DNA from: Pseudonocardia sp. DSM 110487
GTDB taxonomy: Bacteria > Actinomycetota > Actinomycetes > Mycobacteriales > Pseudonocardiaceae
Assembly: GCF_019468565.1 (NCBI RefSeq)
Contig: NZ_CP080522.1
Coordinates: forward strand, 124,001 to 188,000
Direction: 5' to 3'
Length of the DNA stretch: 64,000 nt
Part shown: positions 43,634 through 51,571 of the stretch, piece after piece
Position numbering within the stretch: position 1 is the stretch's first letter
Layout: each line of letters opens with the position of its first letter
Notes under the pieces: generated by a model
The model's database searches: none
Told to the model about the DNA's origin: nothing
The model's input: the letters and a program-made list of their open reading frames with translations, nothing else
Position numbers and translations under genes: made by a program

Positions 43634-43840
43634 ATGGACAGGAGCACCAAGCCGGCGACGGTGGCCATCGGGGACAGCATCGTGTTCGATTCCCTGCCCG
43701 GATTCAAGATGACCGTGCTGGACGTGAAGTCCTGCGAGACCGACGCGAACCGCGGCGAGCCGCACCACGCGTTCCGGATCATCGACCCGGAGGGGCAGGC
43801 CGACTGGCTCTGCGCCTACGACGTGACGAAGGTCGGCTGA
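43634..43840 (+). CDS. Small SH3-like protein, 68 aa
   Basis: ATG after TGAGGAGATCGAG. MDRSTKPATVAIGDSIVFDS then FKMTVLDVKSCETDANRGEP and AFRIIDPEGQADWLCAYDVT. The G-D-x-I-V-F-D start of the barrel resembles the other small beta proteins of the window. Confidence 0.7.
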   Translation: MDRSTKPATVAIGDSIVFDSLPGFKMTVLDVKSCETDANRGEPHHAFRIIDPEGQADWLCAYDVTKVG

Positions 43841-44014
43841 CTCGTGGGGTGCCGCGCGTCAAGTCCTGCCCTCATCGTGGACTGACCGATGGGGCGTCGC
43901 TGGGGTTCCTTGTTCCCGACCCGGCGGATGCGGCCCCCCGAGCTGAGGCGCGCACGGCGAGCGCGCCGGGGTCGTTAGGCTCAGGCTTCACGCCATCGGG
44001 GGGGAGCGCGGACC

Positions 44015-44323
44015 ATGCCTGAGGCCTATCGCATCGCCGAGCCGCGACAGCTCATGCCCGGCGCCATTGACGACCTGACCGTACGCGCCGCTGATCATCT
44101 GCTTGATCACCTCCTCGCTACCGACCCCGACTCGCACCCTGACGATCCGACCGCGGCGATCGACGCCGCACAGCTTGCCGAGATGCGCCATCGCTATGCG
44201 ATCAACCGTCACGGCGTCAGCCGCATTTGGAATCAGCTCACCAACGGGGAGCGCGGCGGCGCCGCGATCGAGACATGGGGCTGGCTGAACGCCGCATGCC
44301 ACCAAGGCGAGCGCGCTCGCTGA
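44015..44323 (+). CDS. Helical orphan protein, 102 aa
   Basis: ATG after GGGGGGAGCGCGGACC. LTVRAADHLLDHLLATDPDS then AAIDAAQLAEMRHRYAINRH and RGGAAIETWGWLNAACHQGE. Single, well-predicted coding frame; no family. Confidence 0.65.
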   Translation: MPEAYRIAEPRQLMPGAIDDLTVRAADHLLDHLLATDPDSHPDDPTAAIDAAQLAEMRHRYAINRHGVSRIWNQLTNGERGGAAIETWGWLNAACHQGERAR

Positions 44324-44450
44324 CAGGATCCCCGTCGTCCCGCAACGGGCAAGGTGCGCCTGTGGAGCGGCCGCGGCGCTGCCGCATCGAGGGGCGTGCC
44401 CATACTCATCGCCTGAGGGCGGTGCCTCGGTAGGGAGTTAGCGTTGGGGT

Positions 44451-45386
44451 GTGAGCACTACACCTCGTATCGTCGGTGCGTCCGGCACCGGGCTGGCCAC
44501 CGTCGCGACCGATGGCACCGTCCTGGACACCTGGTACCCCGCCCCCGCGCTCGGGACCGACGCGCCGGATGTCTCGGCCGACCTGGAAGCACTTGCCGGC
44601 ACGGACTCCGGCCGCGGCGTGCGGGCCGTCGTCGTGCGCACCGCGATCGCGTCGCTCGCCGACCCGCCCGCCGACGCCCACGACGCCTACCTGCGGCTGC
44701 ACCTGCTGAGCCACCGGCTGATCGCCCCGCACGAGGCGAACATGAACGGCATCTTCGGCGTGCTCGCCAACGTCGTCTGGACCAGTCATGGCCCCTGCCC
44801 CGTGCCGGGCTTCGAGCTCACCCGCGCCCGCCTGCGCGTCCGCGGCCCGGTGGCCGTGTACGGCGTGGACAAGTTCCCGCGGATGGTCGACTACGTGGTG
44901 CCGGAGGGCGTCCGCATCGCCGACGCCGACCGCGTCCGGCTCGGCGCCCACCTCGCCGCCGGCACCACGGTGATGCACGAGGGCTTCGTGAACTACAACG
45001 CCGGCACGCTCGGCGCGTCGATGGTCGAGGGGCGCATCTCCGCAGGCGTCGTCGTCGGCGACGGCTCCGACGTCGGCGGCGGCGCGTCGATCATGGGGAC
45101 GCTCTCGGGCGGCGGCAAGGAGGTGATCTCGGTGGGCGAGCGGTGCCTGATCGGCGCCAACGCCGGGATCGGGATCTCCCTCGGCGACGACTGCGTGGTG
45201 GAGGCGGGCCTGTACGTCACGGCCGGCACGAAGGTCACGCTCCCGGACGGGAGCACGGCCGCAGCCCGCACCCTGTCCGGCCAGAACGGCGTCCTGCTGC
45301 GCCGCAACTCGGTGACGGGCGCGGTGGAGGCCCTCCCCCGCACCGGCGAGGGCATCGCGCTGAACGAGGCGCTGCACGCAAACTGA
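44451..45386 (+). CDS. dapD: Tetrahydrodipicolinate N-succinyltransferase (DapD)
   Basis: 311 residues from GTG 44451. It transfers succinyl from succinyl-CoA to tetrahydrodipicolinate in the lysine/meso-diaminopimelate pathway. The actinobacterial form is recognised by MNGIFGVLANVVWTSHGPCP, VAVYGVDKFPRMVDYVVP, GTTVMHEGFVNYNAGTLGAS and a left-handed helix of hexapeptides (SAGVVVGDGSDVGGGASIMG). TAGCGT lies six bases before GTG, so the transcript is probably leaderless. It is a cell-wall housekeeping gene in an accessory setting. Confidence 0.95.
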   Translation: MSTTPRIVGASGTGLATVATDGTVLDTWYPAPALGTDAPDVSADLEALAGTDSGRGVRAVVVRTAIASLADPPADAHDAYLRLHLLSHRLIAPHEANMNGIFGVLANVVWTSHGPCPVPGFELTRARLRVRGPVAVYGVDKFPRMVDYVVPEGVRIADADRVRLGAHLAAGTTVMHEGFVNYNAGTLGASMVEGRISAGVVVGDGSDVGGGASIMGTLSGGGKEVISVGERCLIGANAGIGISLGDDCVVEAGLYVTAGTKVTLPDGSTAAARTLSGQNGVLLRRNSVTGAVEALPRTGEGIALNEALHAN

Positions 45387-45808
45387 CGCGGAGGGCGGGG
45401 CCGCCCGGTCGCTGCGCAAGGTTTGTGGAGATGGCCGAGCGTTCCGTTGGTTGGCCTCTGGACGCGGCTGCGGCACGTGGCCTACGGCCTCCGCTGAACC
45501 CCCGACGAGAACGCCCGTGGCTCCGGCCGGGGGCGTTCGTCTGGGCCGGGCGGTCCTCGTGGCGGGCGTTTGCCTCGGCGATGCAGGGTTCGGCCGCTGT
45601 CCGGGCGTTGCATGTGTGGTGGGCGACCGCGTGGGCGGCGTTGCAGGTAGGTGCGTCGTCCGGTGCGGGTGTCCGTACGGGTCAGTTGGGAGAGGGTGAT
45701 GCGCTCGAGTTCCTACTTGGGAGCCGCGGCGTGTTGCGACGGGTGGTGACCTCGCCGATCGGGCCTCCTTGGGCCGGGGCTGTCGTGAGCGGCCGGGCGG
45801 GTTTCGGT
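45387..45808. other. dapD downstream region, no gene
   Basis: It holds the terminator at 45509-45538. Long GC-rich frames here read as Gly/Val/Arg noise. Confidence 0.4.
45509..45538. terminator. Terminator after dapD
   Basis: GAACGCCC pairs with GGGCGTTC over 8 bp, with a 14-nt GC loop; about 125 bp beyond the dapD stop. Confidence 0.65.
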
Positions 45809-46036
45809 TCAGTGCTCGGGGTTGACCTTGCGGTGTGCGACGTCGAGTGCGCGCTGCAGGTTGTCGTCACGGTAGATCGTGTTCAGTGAGTCGGGGCGCC
45901 AGACCTCGAACGCATCGCCGAGGTGCGCGCGCGTCACGAGCACTCGGCCATCGGTGCCGGTGACCCGCCACTGGGTCTTTCCCATCACGTCTGTGTAGGT
46001 CTCTGCGCCAGCGGGCGGCGTAATCATGTCGCTCAT
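45809..46036 (-). CDS. Small orphan protein, 75 aa
   Basis: ATG 46036 after GAGAAGGGCAGCAACC. MSDMITPPAGAETYTDVMGK then WRVTGTDGRVLVTRAHLGDA and RALDVAHRKVNPEH. Beta-rich with a C-terminal helix. Served by the strong promoter at 46101-46129. Confidence 0.7.
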   Translation of the reverse strand: MSDMITPPAGAETYTDVMGKTQWRVTGTDGRVLVTRAHLGDAFEVWRPDSLNTIYRDDNLQRALDVAHRKVNPEH

Positions 46037-46100
46037 GGTTGCTGCCCTTCTCGGTGGGTCTTCTTGGTGGTCGCGCACGCCGGCCTGCCGCCTGTCTGCA

Positions 46101-46146
46101 ACAGTACCGTATTAATGTAATTCTGTCAACATGTGTTCACGCTAAC
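46101..46146 (-). promoter_or_regulatory. Minus-strand promoter with upstream operator half
   Basis: On the minus strand: GTTAGCGTGAACAC (46146-46133), then -35 TTGACA (46129-46124), 17 bp, -10 TACTGT (46106-46101). Near-consensus boxes; the operator is upstream of -35 as at 4318. Confidence 0.75.
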
Positions 46147-46287
46147 TCACGCTGACTGCCTGGTGCTTTACGGTTCAGAACCTAATCGTGGGCGTATGGC
46201 GTTCGGCCCGTTGACCGGGCCCGGCGGTCACGTTCTCGTGCATCCCAGAGGGCGGTGTTGGGGTCGCGAAAGGAGCCCTCCGACATC

Positions 46288-46316
46288 TTGTCGTTTTAAC
46301 GTGAACCTACTAGCCT
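46288..46316 (+). promoter_or_regulatory. Regulon promoter/operator 12
   Basis: TTGTCG (46288-46293), 17 bp with TAACGTGAACCTAC, then TAGCCT (46311-46316). The palindrome's right half is lost. No clear gene follows before 46684. Confidence 0.6.
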
Positions 46317-46599
46317 GCTGAAGGCCGACTGGGTCGATCGGGAAGCCGACGGCGGGTCGAGACGTACCGACGGCCGGCTCGACGTCGCAGCGCGGGCGCG
46401 AATGGGGTGGGAGGGCCGGCGGTCGAGTGCCGCGCGCTCGTGCCGCTTGTGTGGCCGGTTCGCCTCTGTGGCCCGGCTCGGAGAATCGGTCACAGGCTTT
46501 CGGTTGGCTGGCTGGCTGGCTGGGGCGTGGGGTGGGGGTCGGCGGTGCTGGGTGTGCCCCGTGGCCAGTGATCATCGGTTGTTGCTCTTTACGACTAGT
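46317..46599. other. About 280 bp between two operators, no gene seen
   Basis: Frames are Trp/Gly/Ala-rich without RBS. Either a long leader or a decayed gene between promoters 12 and 13. Confidence 0.35.
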
Positions 46600-46624
46600 T
46601 TTCACGTTAAAACGTTGATATGGT
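46600..46624 (+). promoter_or_regulatory. Regulon promoter/operator 13
   Basis: CACGTTAAAACGTTG followed by TATGGT (46619-46624). The -35 is poor. It drives the gene at 46684. Confidence 0.6.
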
Positions 46625-46683
46625 CGGTCGTGTTGCGCTGGGGTCTGGCGAGGGCCGGAGCCCACTACCGGGAGGACAAGGTC

Positions 46684-47025
46684 ATGACGAAGAGCGCGCC
46701 CAGTCGGACCACTAAGACGCCCGGCACCGCCTACGCTCGCGCGTTGCGGGTGCTCGGTCTGCGGCAGGGCAGCGACTTCACCGTGCGCGGTCTCACGCTG
46801 AACGGGAAGCGCGCCTACAGCTACGTCGAGCTGCGCACGCCGGGCGCCCGGCTCGCAGTGGCGGAGCATCTGACTGACGTGCGCGAGATCGTGGTCGCTG
46901 CTGGCTGGACGGTCGGGTTCCGCGCGTACGAGCGCGGCGATCTCGCAATGGGCGGACACTTGCATGTCGACGATCTGTACTGGCTGGGTGAGGTGCTGCG
47001 GCTCAACGCCCAGGCCGGGCGCTGA
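46684..47025 (+). CDS. Orphan protein, 113 aa
   Basis: ATG 46684 after GGGAGGACAAGGTC. MTKSAPSRTTKTPGTAYARA then RVLGLRQGSDFTVRGLTLNG and GARLAVAEHLTDVREIVVAA. A compact alpha/beta domain, KRAYSYVELRTPGA in the middle. No family. Confidence 0.7.
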   Translation: MTKSAPSRTTKTPGTAYARALRVLGLRQGSDFTVRGLTLNGKRAYSYVELRTPGARLAVAEHLTDVREIVVAAGWTVGFRAYERGDLAMGGHLHVDDLYWLGEVLRLNAQAGR

Positions 47026-47118
47026 GCCCCACCGAGCATTTCCCAACATGGTTCCTCTGCTCGGCTGTCGATGGCTCAGCGTCGCCGCCAGCAGATCCTC
47101 AGATCAGGAGAGACCGTG

Positions 47119-47535
47119 ATGAGCGTTTTCACTGCCGGTCAGCAGGTCGAGTGGCGCAGCGGCCGGGTCGTGGAGTCCGGCAAGTACCTCGGGCCCGACG
47201 AGTGGCAGGAGTGGGCGCGCGTTGATACCGCCGATGGTGAGCACCTGGTCCGCGCTCGGGTTCTCCGCGCAGAGGGGGTGCTGGCAGCTGAGGACGCTGC
47301 TCTCGCAGATCTGATCGAGCGCGCCAAGGGCTATCCGATCGGCGACGACGAGCACGCCGCTCGCAGCCGTCAGCACGGCTTCCCGTGGTGCGACACCTGC
47401 AAGCGCCCGTCGGTCGGCAGCGAATGGCTCGGGCTGGTGCATTCGACCGTCGAGCACCCGTCAGGGGTGCCGAAGCACCTCGACGAGAGTGGGCACGAGG
47501 TTACGCACCACGAGTGGTACCGGGTGCCCCGCTGA
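47119..47535 (+). CDS. SH3-like plus GFPWCDTC fusion protein
   Basis: 138 residues, ATG 47119 after AGGAGAGACCGTG. Residues 1-50 (MSVFTAGQQVEWRSGRVVES) are barrel-like. The C-terminal half has H-G-F-P-W-C-D-T-C-K-R, then H-S-T-V-E-H-P-S-G-V-P-K-H-L-D and SGHEVTHHEW, matching the free-standing protein at 13682. The fusion links two of the window's small-protein families. Confidence 0.75.
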   Translation: MSVFTAGQQVEWRSGRVVESGKYLGPDEWQEWARVDTADGEHLVRARVLRAEGVLAAEDAALADLIERAKGYPIGDDEHAARSRQHGFPWCDTCKRPSVGSEWLGLVHSTVEHPSGVPKHLDESGHEVTHHEWYRVPR

Positions 47536-47552
47536 CCCGTGGCTGTCCCTTG

Positions 47553-47645
47553 GAAAGCTGCGCAAGATCGTCGAGGTCCTCGACCGCCGGCCGCGCGATG
47601 GACGGTGTCCTGGACACACTGCCGAGGAGCGCGCCGCAGGGCTAG
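47553..47645 (+). pseudogene. Frameshifted copy of the gene at 38595
   Basis: KLRKIVEVL, then after a two-base deletion MDGVLDTLPRS, matches KLRKIVEVLSTASRTMDGVL then DTLPKS. About 80 bp remain. Confidence 0.65.
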
Positions 47646-47869
47646 TGCAGCCCTTCCCGCGCTGACCACCCCACCGCCTCCGGTGAAGAATTGACCCATA
47701 GCAGCGGGCCTGAACATGCCGCGCCGCGAGAAGCTGGACCCGCAGCGGACCACTACGCGCGGTGACAAGCTCGACCCGAAGGCGATCGCCTACACCGCTG
47801 CCGCTCGACGCCAAGCGTCGGGTGCGGACGGGTCTGCGTCGGCGCTAGCTCTGGGGAGAGATCGGGCCG
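47646..47869. other. No supported gene
   Basis: A plus frame at 47716 (MPRREKLDPQRTTTRGDKLD) is open but becomes Arg-rich and overlaps the BldC-like gene antisense. Not called. Confidence 0.3.
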
Positions 47870-48064
47870 CTACCCGACGATGTCGGCGATCTGGCGACGC
47901 AGGTCGTCGAGATCCCAGCGCAGGTGTCCGCCGAGCGTCTTCGAGGCCGGCGTGACTCGTTTCGCGTTGGCCCATCGCTGCAGGGTGGTGGGGTCGACCT
48001 GGAGCGCGCGGGCGGCCTCGCCGGTACTCACGAGCCGTCGGCCTTCCTCGCTAGTGGTGGGCAT
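47870..48064 (-). CDS. BldC-like MerR-type DNA-binding protein
   Basis: 64 residues from ATG 48064, RBS GAGGAGACAAGACG. LVSTGEAARALQVDPTTLQR then WANAKRVTPASKTLGGHLRW matches BldC: the HTH, then the G-G-H wing. BldC binds long runs of direct repeats as a head-to-tail filament. It lies divergent to the peptide gene and close to 9-bp repeats at 48158-48180, so it is the likely cluster regulator. Confidence 0.85.
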   Translation of the reverse strand: MPTTSEEGRRLVSTGEAARALQVDPTTLQRWANAKRVTPASKTLGGHLRWDLDDLRRQIADIVG

Positions 48065-48157
48065 CGTCTTGTCTCCTCGTCGCGGAAGTCGAGGGTAGCG
48101 CAGGTGCCGCGGTCGCAGACTTCGCCGGTTTAGCCGGGATTACAGCCGATGCAGGGC

Positions 48158-48187
48158 TTGCAGTGTTTGCAGCGTTTGCGGTAGTCT
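48158..48187 (+). promoter_or_regulatory. Cluster promoter with 9-bp direct repeats
   Basis: TTGCAGTGT, TTGCAGCGT, TTGCGGTAG in tandem with a 9-bp period from 48158. The first TTGCAG serves as -35, and TAGTCT (48182-48187) as -10, 18 bp apart. The transcript reads into the peptide gene at 48256. Confidence 0.75.
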
Positions 48188-48255
48188 TAAGGGGCGGTCG
48201 ACGGGGCCGGACCTCGGCGCAGTCGATAGGCCGCAGAGAACAAGGAGGTCCCGAT

Positions 48256-48372
48256 TTGGACGAGAACACGCTGGTCATCGAGGTGGAGCGGCTGATCGGC
48301 GCGCAGACGCGCGACACCAGTCAGCACTCCGACGGTCCGAACGGCGACACCGGTGAGAACAAGGACGGCTGA
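48256..48372 (+). CDS. Putative ribosomal-peptide precursor, 38 aa
   Basis: TTG start at 48256 with an excellent RBS (CAAGGAGGTCCCGAT). LDENTLVIEVERLIGAQTRD then TSQHSDGPNGDTGENKDG. The first 15 residues form an amphipathic helix like a RiPP leader (L-V-I-E-V-E-R-L-I); the tail is rich in Asp, Asn, Thr, Ser and Gly, sensible targets for hydroxylation or phosphorylation. No family is known to me. The precursor role is inferred from context. Confidence 0.6.
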   Translation: MDENTLVIEVERLIGAQTRDTSQHSDGPNGDTGENKDG

Positions 48373-48395
48373 TCGCTGCCTAGGCCGTAGCTGAC

Positions 48396-48447
48396 GTCCG
48401 CGCCGGGGGAGGGAGGAGCACTCCTTCATCCCTTCCCTGGCGCGGAC
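48396..48447 (+). terminator. Strong hairpin between peptide and oxygenase genes
   Basis: GTCCGCGCC pairs with GGCGCGGAC, continued by a G-rich arm (GGGGAGGGA) against TCCCTTCCC. A likely partial terminator or processing stem giving excess peptide mRNA over the downstream enzymes. Confidence 0.7.
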
Positions 48448-48490
48448 CACCTCCTGACCTCCCCGATCGCTTCGCAGGAAGGACATCGAC

Positions 48491-49732
48491 ATGCAACACC
48501 AGCTGATCTCGCAGATTGAGCAGGCGCTGAGCTGGGCGGGCCCGCACGAGCTCGGGCGCGCAGTCGCCCGTGGACGTATGTCGGACGACGCCCTGCCGGG
48601 CCGCCTGCTGACCCCGCAGCGACTGCTCGATCTCGTCATGCGCCGTAGCCTCACGCCGCCGCAGTTCCGGTGTGTGCAGGACGGGAACGAACTGCACCCT
48701 CGCCACTACATCGACCAGGGGGCGGGTCGACGTGCGCCCGGATTGCCCCAGGTCGACATGGGAGCGGTCGGGCGGCTGCTCGACGAGGGCGCCACGTTCG
48801 TCCTCGACGGCGTCGATCGTCTCGATCCGACGATGGAGGCGGCCTGCCGCGCGCTGCAGTGGTGGGCGGGGGAGTTGGTGCAGGTCAACTGCTATCTGAC
48901 GACGCGCGACGCTGCCGGGTTCGAGCTGCACTGGGATGACCACGACGTCCTGGTGGTGCAGCTGGCGGGTCGCAAGAGCTGGGAGGTGCGTGGCGCGTCT
49001 CGACCCGCCCCGATGTATCGCGATGCGGTGCGCAACGACACCCCCAGCGACGAGATCATCTGGGCCGGGTCCATGGTCGCCGGGGATGTCCTGCACATCC
49101 CGCGCGGCTACTGGCACCGAGCCACTCGAACCGACCGGGGCGCCACCGCCGAGGAGCAGGACTTCTCCCTGCACGCCACGTTCGGGCTCACCCAGCGGAC
49201 CGGCGTGGACTGGGTGACGTGGCTGGCGGACCGGGCTCGTGAAGACCTGATGTTTCGGACCGACCTCGATCCGGTCAGCGACTCAGGTCCGGCGCTCGCG
49301 CGGCAACTGTCGGCACTGGCTGAAACTGCGAGCCCCCACCAGTTCCTGGCCTCCCGGGTCCGCCAGCAGCCGCCGCGACGGCGGGTGATCACGAGCGGCG
49401 TGTTCGGTCCGCCCGCGTCGGTGGTGTGCATTACCGAGTTCCCGCCCCAGATCACCGCGGTTCCCTGTGGTGACGCGTCGAGGCCCGCAGCAGTCCTCGT
49501 CGAGGCAGCCGGTCGCGCCATCCGGTTCGCCGCAGCGGCCGAGCCCGCGCTGCGGATGCTGCTGTCGGGGCATCCGGTCCAGATCGCCGAGGTCGAGAAG
49601 GCCACCAGCCTGCCGCTCGGCGCCGTTGCCGCCACGCTGATCACGGAGGGCTTGTGCGCAGAGGCGCTGCCCGAGTTGTCCTCGGGCTACACCGGACTCG
49701 TCCCGACGACACCTTGCTCGACGCCGCGCTGA
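48491..49732 (+). CDS. JmjC/cupin-type Fe(II) oxygenase
   Basis: 413 residues, ATG after AGGAAGGACATCGAC. The double-stranded beta helix carries H147-W-D149 in FELHWDDHDVLVVQ and H209 in DVLHIPRGYWH, the facial triad of Fe(II)/2-oxoglutarate enzymes of the ribosomal-oxygenase (ROX) type. The C-terminal 180 residues resemble the winged-helix end of ROX proteins. Such enzymes hydroxylate protein side chains, usually on ribosomal proteins; here a peptide target is plausible. It overlaps the reductase gene by 79 bp. Confidence 0.85.
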   Translation: MQHQLISQIEQALSWAGPHELGRAVARGRMSDDALPGRLLTPQRLLDLVMRRSLTPPQFRCVQDGNELHPRHYIDQGAGRRAPGLPQVDMGAVGRLLDEGATFVLDGVDRLDPTMEAACRALQWWAGELVQVNCYLTTRDAAGFELHWDDHDVLVVQLAGRKSWEVRGASRPAPMYRDAVRNDTPSDEIIWAGSMVAGDVLHIPRGYWHRATRTDRGATAEEQDFSLHATFGLTQRTGVDWVTWLADRAREDLMFRTDLDPVSDSGPALARQLSALAETASPHQFLASRVRQQPPRRRVITSGVFGPPASVVCITEFPPQITAVPCGDASRPAAVLVEAAGRAIRFAAAAEPALRMLLSGHPVQIAEVEKATSLPLGAVAATLITEGLCAEALPELSSGYTGLVPTTPCSTPR

Positions 49733-50601
49733 CCTGCGGTGTGCGGGCGATCGATACCGCGTTCAACTACGACGGGTTCGGCTCGCATCGCCGGTTGCGG
49801 CGGTTGGAGCTGATCGATGAGTTCTCGGTGTCGACGAAGGTCGGGTTCTTCCCGAGCCCCAGCGGCGGGGTCGAGCACTCGCTCGACCCCGCCCGCCTGC
49901 AGCGCGCCATCGAGACCAGCGCCACCGACCTCGGCCGTCGGCCCGACATCGTCTTCTTGCACAGTCCAGAGCGCTCGCTGCCCCAGCAACGCTCGCCGCA
50001 GGGAGGCCGGGAGGAAAGCCCGGCGGAAGCGCGAGAGATGCTCTGGGCCGCCTGTGCGGTGCTGGAGCAGGCCCGCGCGGACGGCTGGTGCGAGCGGTGG
50101 GGGATGGCCTGTTGGGACCCCTTCCCGGTGTGGCGGTGTCTGTCCGGCGCCGAAGGGGAGCCGCGGCTCGACGTCGTGATGACGCGGGCAGGGCTGATGG
50201 CCAAGCCGCAGGTCCTGGATGCGGCAGAGGCCCTGGCGCAGCGTTACGACCTCCCTGCCCAGGCCCGGTGGGGTATGAGCCCTTTCGGCGGCGATGCGCA
50301 GCACGCGGTGTGGGATGCGATCGATCCTCGCCGATTCGTTCGGTCACCACACGGTGACACCGGCGGCGAGCCGCGCCCGCCTCGGCCGTCGGGTGCAGGG
50401 TCGGGCGTGGTGTCGCGACTGGCCGCTGCGTTCCGGGCAGCGTTCGAGTTGCCGTCGGTGGGCCGGGTCGCCGTGGGCGCGAGCAGCGCTGCGCACCTTG
50501 ACGAGCTCGTCACCGCAGCCGGTCTCGACCTGGACGCCGAGGAGATCGGGCGCTACCGAGCCCTGCTCAGGACCTTGACCCCGCCCGCGGCGTCTGGTTG
50601 A
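49654..50601 (+). CDS. Aldo/keto reductase family protein
   Basis: 315 residues from GTG 49654, inside the 3' end of the oxygenase gene. VVLGLHRTRPDDTLLDAALT then GVRAIDTAFNYDGFGSHRRL shows the AKR start with Asp and Tyr of the tetrad; Lys in FSVSTKVGF and His in DIVFLHSPE. A middle insert (PQGGREESPAEAREM) is present. It may reduce an oxidised intermediate or act as a fold-only partner. Long overlap implies tight coupling. Confidence 0.85.
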   Translation: MRRGAARVVLGLHRTRPDDTLLDAALTCGVRAIDTAFNYDGFGSHRRLRRLELIDEFSVSTKVGFFPSPSGGVEHSLDPARLQRAIETSATDLGRRPDIVFLHSPERSLPQQRSPQGGREESPAEAREMLWAACAVLEQARADGWCERWGMACWDPFPVWRCLSGAEGEPRLDVVMTRAGLMAKPQVLDAAEALAQRYDLPAQARWGMSPFGGDAQHAVWDAIDPRRFVRSPHGDTGGEPRPPRPSGAGSGVVSRLAAAFRAAFELPSVGRVAVGASSAAHLDELVTAAGLDLDAEEIGRYRALLRTLTPPAASG

Positions 50602-51473
50602 AGTGCGGCGAGGAGGCGCTGTGCTTGTGCTGCGACCGGGCGGGCGAGCGGGCCGGCGTAGTCGTCGCCGGCGGCGATCAGTTGCGCGCAGAGGAACAGT
50701 GCACTCAGCGTGCCTTCTCGACTAGCGAGATCGGCCGCGCGCTCACGGCGGACCCGGGCGGCGAGGCGGGGCGTGGCCAGCGACGCGACCCACAACGTCG
50801 CGGCATCAAACCCTCGCGGTCCGCTGCCCCAGTCCTCCCAGTCGAGGATCCAGCACTCTGGCGCGGTGAGGTTGGCCCAGTTCAAGTCGGCATGTACCGC
50901 ACACCACTCGTTGATCGAGGTGTCGCGCAGCTGCGGGAAGACATCGTGAAGGGTTCGGGAGATCCGCTCCTGGGTGAGAGCGGCACCCTCGAGCGTCGCG
51001 GCCGGCAGTTCGCCGAGCCAGCGAGGATCGCGTGGTCGGTGCGCAGCGAGAGCATCGAGTGAGGCGTTGAGCGTGCGCCACCACGACTGCGCAAGGACTG
51101 GTTCGCTGGTGAGCGTGCCGCCGGGCTTGATCGGCGTGGCGGCCACTGCATCGGTCTCATCAACCCGCCACAGCATCGCCACCTCGGCATCGCGCCACGA
51201 GGCGCCGCGCCGCCACCGCGGGCGCGCGACCCCGTCCAGAGCCCGACTGGTCTCGACCCTGTCGCCGTGATGGCCGGCACGCACGCGGGATAGTGGTCGG
51301 GCTTCAACACGCACCCACGTTCCCCGGGCGCTCAGTGCGCCGAGCGATCGCCGCTTGGCCACCGCGGTGCTCGGATCGACCGTCGTTTCGAGCGCGCGAG
51401 CGGCCTCAGCGAGCACGCTGCGCGCCCACACCGGATCCCGCAGGTCGACAGGGCGGGCCACCGTGATCGTCAT
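50553..51473 (-). CDS. Aminoglycoside-phosphotransferase-like kinase
   Basis: 306 residues from ATG 51473 with GGAGGAAGCGCAGC (in-frame ATG 51497 also possible). The catalytic loop V-H-A-D-L-N-W-A-N-L and metal site W-I-L-D-W-E-D-W are intact. The N-terminal lobe is weakly conserved. APH-fold kinases phosphorylate small molecules, and some phosphorylate Ser/Thr in class V lanthipeptide clusters. It converges with the reductase gene, overlapping it by 49 bp at the 3' ends. Confidence 0.85.
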   Translation of the reverse strand: MTITVARPVDLRDPVWARSVLAEAARALETTVDPSTAVAKRRSLGALSARGTWVRVEARPLSRVRAGHHGDRVETSRALDGVARPRWRRGASWRDAEVAMLWRVDETDAVAATPIKPGGTLTSEPVLAQSWWRTLNASLDALAAHRPRDPRWLGELPAATLEGAALTQERISRTLHDVFPQLRDTSINEWCAVHADLNWANLTAPECWILDWEDWGSGPRGFDAATLWVASLATPRLAARVRRERAADLASREGTLSALFLCAQLIAAGDDYAGPLARPVAAQAQRLLAALQPDAAGGVKVLSRAR

Positions 51474-51534
51474 GCTGCGCTTCCTCCGGTGCCTCATCGG
51501 GCAGAGTCAAGGCCTCGCCTAAGTCGCGGGCCAG

Positions 51535-51571
51535 ATCATACCGCCAACGTACCGCGCTCGCAGCGTTTGCA
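51535..51571 (-). promoter_or_regulatory. Kinase promoter with the same direct repeats
   Basis: On the plus strand, CGCAGCG and TTTGCAGCG lie 9 bp apart at about 51555-51572, matching the repeats at 48158. On the minus strand TATGAT (51540-51535) is a good -10 for the kinase gene. Confidence 0.55.

Noticed and set aside
44444..45889. A 481-codon plus-strand frame overlapping dapD
   Set aside because: Its Arg-rich translation is the shifted frame of dapD, whose own frame is unambiguous.
47125..47136. Operator-like AGCGTTTTCAC inside the gene at 47119
   Set aside because: It lies just inside a coding start with no promoter boxes at the proper distance; a chance match is likely.
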